NCBI GenBank assembly: GCA_902786565.1
Contig: CADACW010000020.1
Location: 1 to 48,622, forward strand
DNA length: 48,622 nucleotides
Direction of reading: 5' to 3'
From: an uncultured Prevotellaceae bacterium
GTDB taxonomy: Bacteria; Bacteroidota; Bacteroidia; Bacteroidales; Bacteroidaceae
Below, piece by piece: positions 24,401 through 32,451 of this stretch; position 1 is the first letter of the stretch, and each line of letters opens with the position of its first letter. The notes below the pieces were generated by a model that saw only the letters and a list, made by a program, of their open reading frames with translations, was not told the DNA's origin and searched no databases. Both the position numbers and the translations under genes were made by a program.

Positions 24401-24408
24401 TAATTTTG
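24401..24408 (+). promoter_or_regulatory. -7 box of the GH25 lipoprotein gene
   Basis: TAATTTTG fits TAnnTTTG and lies only 7 nt before the ATG at 24416, so the mRNA would have almost no leader. Confidence 0.6.
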
Positions 24409-24415
24409 CAGGCCA

Positions 24416-25759
24416 ATGAGAGCAATAATCATATTCTTGTTCGGCATTTGTCTCTTGGGCAGTTGCAGGCCGAAGGAGGCGCCCCGCACTGAGGAGGTGA
24501 TGGCAGCTACGAGTGTGTCATTGCCCCCTTCGCACCTCACGCCCCAGGAGCGGCAGGCGCAGCAGGACAATATCCGTCGGGAGCTGGACTACTATCTGGA
24601 GCGTCACAACGTGATGGACGAAGGCTTCGATATGGTGGCCCGCTACGCTGAGAGCGGCGACTCGACGCTGTCGGCCTATATGCCCCGTGGCACCTTCCTG
24701 CTACGCAACCAGCTTCGCTGGAGCCAATGGCCGCGAGAGGGCAATGGCGTAGCGACCGATGCCAAAGGCCGCATAGTGTTGGGGGTGTTCCACTGTGACA
24801 CGCTGGTCAGCGGCATCCGTATTGACCCTTCGGGGACATACGCCGGGCAGTTCAACGCGCAAATGCAAGCCAGCGGCCATGGCTCCTACCGCGACGCCTA
24901 CGGCAACTACTATGAGGGCAGCTGGCAGGAAGACCGCCGCGAAGGGTTCGGCTTTTGCGTGGGTCCCGACAACCTTCGTGCCGGCCAGTGGCGCAAAGAC
25001 CGCTTCCGCGGCGAGCAGATGCTCTACACCACCGAGCGCATCTACGGCATCGACATATCGCGCTATCAGCACGAGCGGGGCCGTCGGGTCTACCCTATCC
25101 TCTGGAAGTTTCTGCGCATCACCCACTTGGGCCGCCGCATCAGCGAGCAGCGCGTCGACGGAGCGGTGGACTATCCCGTCTCCTTCGTCTACATCAAGTC
25201 GACCGAAGGCATCTCCATCCGCAACAAATATTTCGCTGCCGACTACCAGAACTGCCACCGCCATCATATCCCCGTGGGCAGTTACCACTTCTTTTCGACC
25301 AAGCAGGACGCTTCGGCCCAGGCCACCCATTTCCTGCTGTCGACCAACTTCCAGGACGGAGACCTGCCCCCAATGTTAGACATCGAACCCAGCGATGCAC
25401 ACATCGCACAGATGGGTGGGCCGGAGGTGCTCTTCAGGGAAGTCCGCACCTGGCTGAACATCGTAGAGCGTGCCACGGGCGTGCGTCCGTTACTCTATGT
25501 AAACCAGCGATTTGTCAACGCATGGCTCGACTATGCCTCAGACCTGAAACAGAACTATCATTTCTGGATAGCCCGCTATGGCGAATACAAGCCCGACATC
25601 CATCTGGACCTCTGGCAGCTCAGTGCCGACGGCCGTGTGCAGGGCATCCAGGGAACCGTCGACCTCAATGTGTTCAACGGCTACGAAGGGCAATGGGAAG
25701 AGTTCCTACGCGAAGAAACCATCAAACTGCGGAAAAGTACTGACGGTACTAACCCATAG
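24416..25759 (+). CDS. Lipoprotein with MORN repeats and GH25 muramidase domain
   Basis: 447 aa. A type II signal peptide ends at C17 in LLGSC, so the protein is lipid-anchored. A helical region is followed by MORN-type repeats at about 135-205 (GTYAGQFNAQM, YGNYYEGSWQEDRREGFG). From Y210 a GH25 lysozyme fold begins: YGIDISRYQ, FVYIKSTEG, GSYHFF, the DIEPSD strand with catalytic acids, and LWQLSADG near the end. GH25 enzymes cut the MurNAc-GlcNAc bond in peptidoglycan. MORN repeats often bind membranes or proteins. The gene stands alone between the tRNA and a convergent lipid kinase gene. Confidence 0.9.
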   Translation: MRAIIIFLFGICLLGSCRPKEAPRTEEVMAATSVSLPPSHLTPQERQAQQDNIRRELDYYLERHNVMDEGFDMVARYAESGDSTLSAYMPRGTFLLRNQLRWSQWPREGNGVATDAKGRIVLGVFHCDTLVSGIRIDPSGTYAGQFNAQMQASGHGSYRDAYGNYYEGSWQEDRREGFGFCVGPDNLRAGQWRKDRFRGEQMLYTTERIYGIDISRYQHERGRRVYPILWKFLRITHLGRRISEQRVDGAVDYPVSFVYIKSTEGISIRNKYFAADYQNCHRHHIPVGSYHFFSTKQDASAQATHFLLSTNFQDGDLPPMLDIEPSDAHIAQMGGPEVLFREVRTWLNIVERATGVRPLLYVNQRFVNAWLDYASDLKQNYHFWIARYGEYKPDIHLDLWQLSADGRVQGIQGTVDLNVFNGYEGQWEEFLREETIKLRKSTDGTNP

Positions 25760-25764
25760 AAGAC

Positions 25765-26730
25765 TCATATTTTAATTTTGTTGACCAGGCTGCTCATGGC
25801 ATTGATCACCTTGTTAGGCTCGGCAGCATCTTCTATAGCGTCAGGGTTGACAACTGCCTTGAGGCCCTTTTCCATGATTTTCACATCGATTTCCGTTCCC
25901 ATCTTGATGGGGTCGCCATCCACGTGAACAGCACCGGCCCTCTCGCGGTGTATGTGCAGTCGCCGGGCGTGGAATGTCTTGATGTGCTGGTTGTTGACCA
26001 ATGTCTTTGCAAAGAGGTCGACAGCCATCTGGGGCGCCTCCAGCACCTTGAAGGGCTCCATCACGATGATGTCGAGCAGTCCGTCCTGCATCGAAGCCCT
26101 TGGGGCTATATAAGCGTTGTTGCCATACTGCGCTGCATTGGCACAGGCAATGAGAAACGCTTTGTAGCTGTGGATGCCCATCTCGTCTTCAACGGTGTAT
26201 GTGTCGGGCTCGTATCCAAGCGACTCCTTCACCACTTTTTCTATATACGTAGCGAGCCCGCGTTTGCCCGCCTCGGCAAACTTTTGCGAAACGTAGGCAT
26301 CGAAGCCCATTCCGCAGGTGCAGAAGAAAGGCTGGTCATTGATGACCCCATAGTCGAACTGTTCGGTCTGTCCCAGACAGATAATCCTCAATGCCTTCTC
26401 CATATCCATTGGCAGACAAAGATGGCGGGCCAGCCCATTGCCAGAGCCGCAGGGTATGATGCCCAGCGCCGTGGAACTGTGGACCAGCGAGCGTGCCACC
26501 TCATTGACGGTGCCATCGCCTCCCACAGCCACGCAAATGTCGACACCCTCATCCACGCACTGTGCGGCAATCACCGCCGCATGTCCTGCATATTCTGTCC
26601 TGACAATGCGCCATTGGCAGGTGTCGTTTACGCCTAAAGTCTGCCTGGCCAACCCCTCAAGGGCGTCTTTCGACTTAGTGCCCGAAATGGGGTTCACGAT
26701 GAACACAATTTTAGTTTTTCTTTCTTGCAT
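25765..26730 (-). CDS. Diacylglycerol/sphingoid-type lipid kinase
   Basis: 321 aa from ATG 26730 (MQERKTKIVFIVNPISGT); the longer upstream frame crosses the promoter and is rejected. The DAGK catalytic fold is shown by IVNPISG at the start, AVGGDGTVNEVA at 68-79, and GIIPCGSGNGLARHL near 92-105. The C-terminal half has DYGVINDQPF and the VDGDP turn. These enzymes phosphorylate diacylglycerol or long-chain bases at the membrane. The divergent neighbour is serine palmitoyltransferase, so a sphingoid base or ceramide is a possible substrate; that is inference. Confidence 0.9.
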   Translation of the reverse strand: MQERKTKIVFIVNPISGTKSKDALEGLARQTLGVNDTCQWRIVRTEYAGHAAVIAAQCVDEGVDICVAVGGDGTVNEVARSLVHSSTALGIIPCGSGNGLARHLCLPMDMEKALRIICLGQTEQFDYGVINDQPFFCTCGMGFDAYVSQKFAEAGKRGLATYIEKVVKESLGYEPDTYTVEDEMGIHSYKAFLIACANAAQYGNNAYIAPRASMQDGLLDIIVMEPFKVLEAPQMAVDLFAKTLVNNQHIKTFHARRLHIHRERAGAVHVDGDPIKMGTEIDVKIMEKGLKAVVNPDAIEDAAEPNKVINAMSSLVNKIKI

Positions 26731-26735
26731 AGGTG

Positions 26736-26743
26736 CAAAAATA
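26736..26743 (-). promoter_or_regulatory. -7 box of the lipid kinase gene
   Basis: TATTTTTG on the minus strand, six bases before the ATG of the kinase gene. Confidence 0.5.
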
Positions 26744-26837
26744 CGACTTTTTGCCCAAATATAGCCTATAAACTCTATTAAAAATGCAAAAAACAAACAT
26801 TTTTGCCAAAAACGTTCACTATTTAAATATTTTTATG

Positions 26838-26845
26838 TAACTTTG
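26838..26845 (+). promoter_or_regulatory. -7 box of the serine palmitoyltransferase gene
   Basis: TAACTTTG fits TAnnTTTG, 34 nt before the ATG at 26880. It is divergent from the kinase promoter about 100 bp to the left. Confidence 0.6.
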
Positions 26846-26879
26846 CAGCCTCAAATAAATGTAAACCCCTCAAAAGAAT

Positions 26880-28067
26880 ATGGGACAACTACAAGAAAGA
26901 TACAAATCCTACCGTGTGCCACAGGAGTTTATGGCCAAAGGAGTATACCCCTACTTCCGCGCCATCACAGGCAAACAGGGCACTGAGGTAGAGATGGGCG
27001 GTCATAAGGTGCTGATGTTCGGCTCGAATGCCTACACCGGCCTGACTGGTGACCAGCGCATCATTGACAAGGCAAAAGCCGCCCTTGACAAATATGGCAC
27101 AGGCTGTGCCGGCAGCCGTTTCCTCAACGGTACGCTCGACCTCCACGTTCAGTTGGAAAAAGAGATTGCCACATTCATTGGCAAAGACGACTGCCTCTGC
27201 ATGTCAACAGGCTTTAGTGTTAACCAGGGCGTCATACCGGCCCTACTGGGTAAAGACGACTTCGTCATCTGCGATGACCGCGACCATGCTTCCATTGTCG
27301 ACGGTCGTCGATTGGCATTTGCCAAACAGCTCCATTACAAGCACAACGACATGGAAGACCTGGAGCGTGTGCTGGCCCGACTTCCACAGGAAGCCATCAA
27401 GCTGATTGTGGTCGATGGCGTGTTCTCAATGGAAGGCGACCTTGCCAAGCTGCCGGAGATTATCGCCCTGAAGAAGAAGTACAACTGCTCGGTCATGGTC
27501 GACGAGGCCCATGGCATTGGCGTGTTTGGACGTCAGGGACGTGGCGTTTGCGACCATTTCGGCCTGACCGACGATGTCGACCTGATTATGGGCACGTTCT
27601 CGAAGTCGCTGGCCAGCATCGGCGGTTTCATTGCCTCCGACAGCGACACCATCAACTATCTGCGCCACACGTGCCGCACCTACATCTTCTCGGCTTCGAA
27701 CACACCGGCAGCCACCGCTGCTGCCATGGAGGCCCTGCACATCATCCAGAAAGAGCCGGAGCGTATTGAGCGTCTGTGGACCGTGACCCGCTATGCCCTG
27801 AAGCGTTTCCGCGAGGAAGGCTTCGAGATTGGCGACACCGAGAGTCCCATCATTCCGCTGTATGTGCGCGATGTTGAGAAGACATTCCTGGTGACGGCCC
27901 TTGCCTTCAACGCAGGCGTGTTCATCAACCCCGTCATTCCTCCTGCCTGCGCCCCTCAGGACACGCTTGTGCGCTACGCCCTGATGGCCACCCACACCGA
28001 GGAGCAGGTGGAGCGCTCGGTCATTGCCCTGAAGAAGATTTTTGTGGAGCAGGGCATCATCAAGTAA
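26880..28067 (+). CDS. spt: Serine palmitoyltransferase-like alpha-oxoamine synthase
   Basis: 395 aa PLP enzyme of the family that includes serine palmitoyltransferase, 2-amino-3-ketobutyrate CoA ligase and BioF. GSNAYTGLTGDQR, GTGCAGSRFLNGT, the VDEAHGIGVFG strand and the PLP lysine K242 in GTFSKSLASIGG are all present. Sequence style and length match the Bacteroides sphingolipid enzyme, which condenses serine with palmitoyl-CoA to 3-ketodihydrosphingosine. The lipid kinase next door supports a lipid role. No threonine dehydrogenase is nearby, which speaks against threonine breakdown. Confidence 0.88.
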   Translation: MGQLQERYKSYRVPQEFMAKGVYPYFRAITGKQGTEVEMGGHKVLMFGSNAYTGLTGDQRIIDKAKAALDKYGTGCAGSRFLNGTLDLHVQLEKEIATFIGKDDCLCMSTGFSVNQGVIPALLGKDDFVICDDRDHASIVDGRRLAFAKQLHYKHNDMEDLERVLARLPQEAIKLIVVDGVFSMEGDLAKLPEIIALKKKYNCSVMVDEAHGIGVFGRQGRGVCDHFGLTDDVDLIMGTFSKSLASIGGFIASDSDTINYLRHTCRTYIFSASNTPAATAAAMEALHIIQKEPERIERLWTVTRYALKRFREEGFEIGDTESPIIPLYVRDVEKTFLVTALAFNAGVFINPVIPPACAPQDTLVRYALMATHTEEQVERSVIALKKIFVEQGIIK

Positions 28068-28088
28068 ATTCACATTATTAATTATTCA

Positions 28089-28127
28089 AAGCAGGGCAGT
28101 CTTGGAACATTCCAGACTGCCCTGCTT
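28089..28127. terminator. Bidirectional terminator between spt and the kor operon
   Basis: A 14-bp perfect stem AAGCAGGGCAGTCT/AGACTGCCCTGCTT, with further GGAA/TTCC pairing in the loop, sits between two convergent genes. T-rich sequence follows on the + side (TCATTTTATG) and A-rich on the other, so it can serve both directions. Confidence 0.85.
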
Positions 28128-28150
28128 CATTTTATGCTTTCAAGGTGTGT

Positions 28151-28696
28151 CTACTTCACCTCTTCAATGATTTTTCCACCTTCCTCCACAGCCTGCATGT
28201 TCAGGGGAATGAGGTTATGGTGACGCTCAGGGAGTGTCTTCTTCAGCGCCTTCTCCACGCCGTTGGTGCCCACCACGGGGCAGACCTTCAGCAGTCCGCC
28301 GAGCACAATCATATTGAACACCTTGCCGTTCTTCATTTCAGCCGCCTTGTCCATAGCGTCAATCTTATAGACCGTGATGTCTTTGCGCGTGGGCGGATTG
28401 ATGATGCCGTAACTGTCGTAGATGAGTATGCCGCCGGGCTTGAGCTTCGGCTCAAACTTCTCGAGCGAAGGCTGGTTGAGGACGATAGCCACATCGTACT
28501 TGCTGAGAATAGGCGACGAGATGCGCTCGTCGCTCACGATGACGGTGACATTGGCCGTGCCGCCACGCTGTTCAGGTCCGTAGGCAGGCATCCACGTCAC
28601 CTCCTTGTCTTCCATCAGTCCGGAGTATGCCAGTATCTTTCCCATCGAGAGGACACCCTGGCCACCGAAACCGGCTATGATAATTTCCTTTTTCAT
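28151..28696 (-). CDS. korC: 2-oxoacid:ferredoxin oxidoreductase, gamma subunit
   Basis: 181 aa. IIIAGFGGQGVLSMGKILA at the N-terminus and YGPEQRGGTANVTVIVSD are the hallmark of the gamma subunit of KGOR/VOR-type oxidoreductases. Together with KorA, KorB and KorD it oxidises a 2-oxoacid (2-oxoglutarate or a branched 2-oxoacid) to acyl-CoA, passing electrons to ferredoxin. It is the last gene of the minus-strand operon D-A-B-C. Confidence 0.92.
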   Translation of the reverse strand: MKKEIIIAGFGGQGVLSMGKILAYSGLMEDKEVTWMPAYGPEQRGGTANVTVIVSDERISSPILSKYDVAIVLNQPSLEKFEPKLKPGGILIYDSYGIINPPTRKDITVYKIDAMDKAAEMKNGKVFNMIVLGGLLKVCPVVGTNGVEKALKKTLPERHHNLIPLNMQAVEEGGKIIEEVK

Positions 28697-28706
28697 ATTT
28701 CTGAGC

Positions 28707-29513
28707 TTAGATTGTGTCTTTCAGATCTCCCTTCGGATAGAAGGGAACCATATTTTCCTTCATCCATTCGTTTGCCTGTTGTGGCGTGAGCTTCCAGCCG
28801 CTGCTGCATGTGCTGACGAACTCTACCAGGCTGGAGCCCTTGCCGTCCATCGATGCTTGGAATGCCTTCTTCAGGGCTTTCTTGGCCTTGAGGATGCTGG
28901 CCACGCTCTCCACCGACTGACGGGTGACGTAGCAAGTGCCCTCGAGTCCGGCGGCGATGTCGGCCATCTTCAGGGGATAGCCATGCAGCTTCGGGTCACG
29001 GCCATAGGGGCAAGTGGCAGTCTTCTGACCGATGAGCGTGGTGGGAGCCATCTGTCCGCCGGTCATGCCATATATGGCATTGTTGACGAAGATGATGACG
29101 ATGTTCTCGCCACGGTTCAGTGCATGGATGGTCTCGCAGGTGCCTATGCAAGCCAGGTCGCCATCGCCTTGGTAGGTGAACACAAGTCGGTCGGGCCAGC
29201 AGCGCTTGATGCCGGTGGCCAGTGCGGGAGCGCGTCCGTGGGCAGCCTCCTGCCAGTCGATGTCAATATAGTTATAGGCGAAGACGGCGCAGCCTACGGG
29301 GCTGACGCCAATGGCTTTCTCCTCCAGTCCCATCTCCTCGATGACTTCGGCAATGAGTTTGTGCACCACGCCGTGCGAGCAGCCCGGACAGTAGTGCATA
29401 TTATTGTCGTTCAGGAGCGTTGGTTTCTTGTAGACGAGAGACCAAGCCCCACCCCCAGCCCCTCCCTCGGTGGGGAGGGGAGTAGTTACTTTTGCTGACT
29501 GATTATTATTCAT
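28707..29513 (-). CDS. korB: 2-oxoacid:ferredoxin oxidoreductase, beta (TPP) subunit with extra N-terminus
   Basis: 268 aa. MHYCPGCSHGVVHKL with the cluster cysteines, the AHGRAPALATGIK helix and the TPP-binding FTYQGDGDLACIG followed by FVNNAIYGMTGGQ define the beta subunit. Family members begin close to the YKKPTLL segment. Here residues about 9-25 (TTPLPTEGGAGGGAWS) are extra and are encoded by a GC-rich palindromic element at 29441-29482. The start codon overlaps the end of the DUF559 remnant, so the cassette supplies the present start. Confidence 0.9.
   Translation of the reverse strand: MNNNQSAKVTTPLPTEGGAGGGAWSLVYKKPTLLNDNNMHYCPGCSHGVVHKLIAEVIEEMGLEEKAIGVSPVGCAVFAYNYIDIDWQEAAHGRAPALATGIKRCWPDRLVFTYQGDGDLACIGTCETIHALNRGENIVIIFVNNAIYGMTGGQMAPTTLIGQKTATCPYGRDPKLHGYPLKMADIAAGLEGTCYVTRQSVESVASILKAKKALKKAFQASMDGKGSSLVEFVSTCSSGWKLTPQQANEWMKENMVPFYPKGDLKDTI
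29441..29482 (+). repeat. GC-rich palindromic (REP-like) element, copy 1
   Basis: Runs agccccacccccagcccctc and on to ggggaggggagt, containing CCCCTCCC paired with GGGGAGGGG. The reverse complement of 29916-29955 aligns with it over nearly the whole length, so the two copies are inverted. It is translated as part of KorB. Confidence 0.8.
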
Positions 29514-29898
29514 AACTATCTTCGATTTTTATTAGTTCTTCTTTAATTTTGCTTATTACGCCTTTTATGTCATTGTCTACCTTTTCATTCTTGAAACGAA
29601 TCACATGATAACCTTTTGACTGTAAGTATTCTGTTCGCCATTGGTCTTCTTTCTGCTGTTGTGGTTCGTTGTGATAATCACCATCCACTTCAATGACAAG
29701 TTTATGTGACAAGCACAAGAATTCGGCAATATAGTCTCCAACAGGGTGCTGACGCCTAAACTTAATTCCTCTAAACTCTTCTCACAAGGCTTTCCATAGA
29801 ATAGTCTCGCTTCTTGTCATTTCCCTACGGTTCAGCCTTGCAAACTCTTTCAGCAATTCATACCTGTCTGGAGCAGCCGTTTCATGCTTCCGTTCCAT
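29506..29898 (-). pseudogene. DUF559 (Vsr-like) endonuclease, nonsense mutation
   Basis: From ATG 29898 the frame reads MERKHETAAPDRYELL, then NRREMTRSETILWKAL, a TGA at 29784-29782, and then EEFRGIKFRRQHPVGDYIAEF and LVIEVDGDYH to a stop at 29506. FRRQ, the GDYIAEF strand, the EVDGDYH strand and the GYHVIRFKN strand are the PD-(D/E)XK-like core of DUF559, related to very-short-patch repair nucleases. Total length is 130 codons, normal for the family. The internal TGA is in the same frame and probably replaced an Arg codon. It lies between korA and korB and is flanked by inverted repeats. Confidence 0.85.
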
Positions 29899-29908
29899 CG
29901 GGAAGAGT

Positions 29909-31021
29909 CTATACACTCCCCTCCCCCACGCCGGAGGGGCCGGGGGTGAGGCCTTTCAATGCTTCCACTATCTCTTCGGGATCAGGCACGATGCCGCCCA
30001 GGCGTCCGAAATGCTCTACGGGCACGGTGCCATTGATGGCCAGGCGCACATCCTGCACCATCTGTCCGGCATTGATTTCGGCCACCAGCACACCCTTTTT
30101 GCCTTTGGCTGTGGCGGCAATCTCCTTTGTGGGGAACGGCCACAGCGTGATGGGCCGGAACAGGCCCACCTTGATGCCCTCGGCACGCGCCAGCTCCACA
30201 CTCTTCTCAGCAATACGGGCGGCAGAGCCAAAGGCCACAATCAAATATTCGGCATCGTCGCAGTGCTGCTGCTCGTAGCGCACCTCCTTCTCACGAATCT
30301 CGGCATACTTGCGCTGCAGCGCCAGATTTTTCTGCTCCATCACCTCAGGCTTCAGTTCCAGCGAGGTGATGACGCGGCGCGTCTGACCCTTCTTCTTGCC
30401 CGTCGAGGCCCATGGGCATTGCTCAATGACCTCCTCGTCGGTGCGGCGTGGCTTGAACGGCGGCAGCACCACTTTCTCCATCATCTGTCCTATGACGCCG
30501 TCTGAGAGAATCATGGCCGGGTTGCGATACTTGAAAGCCAGGTCGAAGGCCAGGTCGACAAAGTCGGCCATCTCCTGAACCGATGCCGGAGCCAGCACAA
30601 TGACGTTATAGTCGCCATTGCCGCCTCCGCGAGTAGCCTGGAAATAGTCGCCCTGCGAGGGCTGTATGGTGCCCAGTCCGGGGCCTCCACGCTGCACGTT
30701 GACGATGAGTGCAGGCAGCTCGGCGCCAGCCAGATAGGTGATGCCTTCCTGCATCAGTGCCACGCCAGGCGACGACGACGAGGTCATAGCCCTCTTGCCA
30801 GCCCCAGCAGCGCCATAGACCATATAAATAGACGCCAGCTCGCTCTCCGCCTGCACCACCTGCATACCGGTGGTCTCCCAGGGTTTCAGCTCTGCCAGCG
30901 TCTCGATGACTTCACTCTGCGGGGTGATAGGGTAGCCAAAATAGCCATCCACTCCGCAACGGATGGCGGCACGGGCTATTGCCTCGTTGCCTTTCATCAA
31001 TACCACTTCTCTTTCTTCCAT
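29909..31021 (-). CDS. korA: 2-oxoacid:ferredoxin oxidoreductase, alpha subunit with repeat-derived tail
   Basis: 370 aa. MKGNEAIARAAIRCGVDGYFGYPITPQSEV is the start of the alpha subunit. TSSSSPGVALMQEG, the RGGPGLGTIQPSQGDYFQATRGGG stretch and the C-terminal AEINAGQMVQDVR are typical. The last residues (LTPGPSGVGEGSV) do not belong to the family and come from a GC-rich palindrome at 29916-29955. The gene follows the ferredoxin gene korD by one base on the minus strand. Confidence 0.93.
   Translation of the reverse strand: MEEREVVLMKGNEAIARAAIRCGVDGYFGYPITPQSEVIETLAELKPWETTGMQVVQAESELASIYMVYGAAGAGKRAMTSSSSPGVALMQEGITYLAGAELPALIVNVQRGGPGLGTIQPSQGDYFQATRGGGNGDYNVIVLAPASVQEMADFVDLAFDLAFKYRNPAMILSDGVIGQMMEKVVLPPFKPRRTDEEVIEQCPWASTGKKKGQTRRVITSLELKPEVMEQKNLALQRKYAEIREKEVRYEQQHCDDAEYLIVAFGSAARIAEKSVELARAEGIKVGLFRPITLWPFPTKEIAATAKGKKGVLVAEINAGQMVQDVRLAINGTVPVEHFGRLGGIVPDPEEIVEALKGLTPGPSGVGEGSV
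29916..29955 (-). repeat. GC-rich palindromic (REP-like) element, copy 2 (inverted)
   Basis: On the + strand actcccctcccccacgccgg and on to gggggtgaggcct; its reverse complement matches copy 1 at 29441-29482. It encodes the last 13 residues and the stop of KorA. The DUF559 remnant lies exactly between the two copies. Confidence 0.8.
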
Positions 31022-31022
31022 A

Positions 31023-31250
31023 CTACTCTACTTTCTTTCGGTAAACAGTAATACACCCGTCGGGGCATACAATGCCGCACGACGCGCAACCCACGCAAGC
31101 CTCTTGGTTGACGGCGTCCACGTAGGGGTAGCCGTGAACGTTGACCTTACCCACCAAGGCAATGACTTTTTGCGGACAAGCAATCACGCAGAGAGAGCAT
31201 CCCTTGCAGCGGGCAGTGTCAACGACAATTGCACCTTTCATTTTTGCCAT
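31023..31250 (-). CDS. korD: 4Fe-4S ferredoxin subunit of 2-oxoacid oxidoreductase
   Basis: 75 aa with two 4Fe-4S motifs, CKGCSLCVIACP and CVGCASCGIVCP, the classic two-cluster delta subunit. It passes electrons from the TPP site to external ferredoxin. First gene of the operon, followed by korA after one base. A TACCTTTG promoter box lies 43 nt upstream. Confidence 0.92.
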   Translation of the reverse strand: MAKMKGAIVVDTARCKGCSLCVIACPQKVIALVGKVNVHGYPYVDAVNQEACVGCASCGIVCPDGCITVYRKKVE

Positions 31251-31292
31251 ATTATCTATCAGTCTTTAATCGTTGTCGTTGTTAAAGCGCGG

Positions 31293-31300
31293 CAAAGGTA
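31293..31300 (-). promoter_or_regulatory. -7 box of the kor operon
   Basis: CAAAGGTA on the + strand reads TACCTTTG on the minus strand, 42 nt before korD. Confidence 0.6.
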
Positions 31301-31350
31301 ACAATATTTTTCTAAACAGCAAAACAATTTAGCAGTTTTTCGGCAAATCC

Positions 31351-31382
31351 TTTGTCGGGCTCAATACTTTTTCGTACCTTTG
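31351..31382 (+). promoter_or_regulatory. Promoter of the tat operon (TTTG / TACCTTTG)
   Basis: TTTG at 31351-31354, 20 nt spacer, TACCTTTG at 31375-31382: both elements and spacing match the Bacteroidetes consensus. The tatA ATG is 36 nt on. Confidence 0.75.
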
Positions 31383-31418
31383 CATCATCGATAACACAAC
31401 TATTTATATTATAAAAAT

Positions 31419-31607
31419 ATGCTGACAACACAGACAATGCTCTTTCTCGGACTCGGCGGACAGGAAATCCTGGTCATCGCCCTCATCGTTCTGCTGCTCT
31501 TCGGAGGTGCCAAGATTCCCGAACTGATGCGCGGACTGGGAAAAGGGGTGAAGAGCTTTAAGGATGGTATGAAAGAAGTTTCGGCCGACGAAGAAACGAA
31601 ACAGTGA
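31419..31607 (+). CDS. tatA: Sec-independent translocase TatA
   Basis: 62 aa: a short N-terminal membrane helix ([15 protein letters not shown]), the [21 protein letters not shown] hinge and amphipathic helix, then a charged tail. This is the pore-forming or membrane-weakening subunit of the twin-arginine translocase. No TatB is present, as usual in Bacteroidetes. The stop overlaps the tatC start (TGATG). Confidence 0.93.
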   Translation: MLTTQTMLFLGLGGQEILVIALIVLLLFGGAKIPELMRGLGKGVKSFKDGMKEVSADEETKQ

Positions 31608-32377
31608 TGAGCGGGCAGGCTACAGGCACTTTCTGGGATCATCTGGACATTCTGCGGTGGGCCATCTTGCGCTCGCTGGCAGTTGCCGTGGTGTTTGCCG
31701 TGGCCGCTTTCTGCCTGAAGGATTTGCTCTTCGCCGTGGTGCTTGCTCCCCGCAGCAGCGATTTCGTGACCTTCCGCCTGATGGGGGTCGAGCCGTTCAG
31801 CGTCCACCTGATGAACACAGGGCTGACGGAGCAGTTTCTGACCCACATGCGGGTGGCTATGTATGCCGGCGTGCTGTGTGCAGCGCCTTACATCATCTAC
31901 GAGTTGTTCCGCTTCATCTCGCCCGGCCTCTATGCCGCAGAGCGTCGCGCCGCCGTCTGGGTGGTCTCGTCGGGCTACGTGATGTTCATGCTGGGCACGT
32001 TGCTCAACTATCTGCTCATCTTCCCCCTGACCGTGCGCTTCCTGGGCACCTATCAGGTGAGTGCCGATGTTGACAACATGCTCACCCTCCAGTCGTACAT
32101 CGACACGCTGCTCTCTATGAGTCTCATTATGGGCATCATCTTCGAGCTGCCCGTGGTCTGCGCCATTCTGGGCCGTCTGGGCATGGTCAACCGCCGACTG
32201 ATGTCGCACTATCGCCGACACGCCGTCGTGGCCATCCTCATTGTGGCGGCCATCATCACCCCCACCACCGATGTCTTCACCCTCTGCATCGTCTCGCTCC
32301 CCATCTGGCTGCTCTACGAGGCAAGCATCCTCCTGGTGCCGTCGGCCAGGCCATCGGGGGAGTTAAAAGGTATATAA
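31607..32377 (+). CDS. tatC: Sec-independent translocase TatC
   Basis: 256 aa with six membrane segments. FWDHLDILRWAILR at the N-terminus corresponds to the HLxELRxR signature, with the Glu replaced by Asp/Ile around it. FELPVVCAILGRLG and IITPTTDVFT match the conserved loops. TatC is the receptor for twin-arginine signal peptides. I chose ATG 31607 over a GTG one codon upstream. The stop codon falls inside the first unit of a 22-bp repeat, so the last few residues (GELKGI) are repeat-derived. Confidence 0.93.
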   Translation: MSGQATGTFWDHLDILRWAILRSLAVAVVFAVAAFCLKDLLFAVVLAPRSSDFVTFRLMGVEPFSVHLMNTGLTEQFLTHMRVAMYAGVLCAAPYIIYELFRFISPGLYAAERRAAVWVVSSGYVMFMLGTLLNYLLIFPLTVRFLGTYQVSADVDNMLTLQSYIDTLLSMSLIMGIIFELPVVCAILGRLGMVNRRLMSHYRRHAVVAILIVAAIITPTTDVFTLCIVSLPIWLLYEASILLVPSARPSGELKGI

Positions 32378-32423
32378 CTGGGAGTTAGAAGGTATATAAC
32401 TGGGAGTTAGAAGGTATATAACT
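32362..32423 (+). repeat. Three 22-bp direct repeats at the tatC end
   Basis: Units begin at 32362, 32384 and 32106+300 (32406): GTTA(A/G)AAGGTATATAACTGG with GA following; the third is incomplete. The TATATAAC core recurs every 22 bp, about two helical turns. Located between tatC and the polyferredoxin gene. Confidence 0.85.
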
Positions 32424-32451
32424 AAACAGACATACATTTAAATTAACAACT

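Noticed and set aside
32362-32423. CRISPR array from the tatC-end repeats
   Set aside because: Direct tandem repeats without unique spacers.
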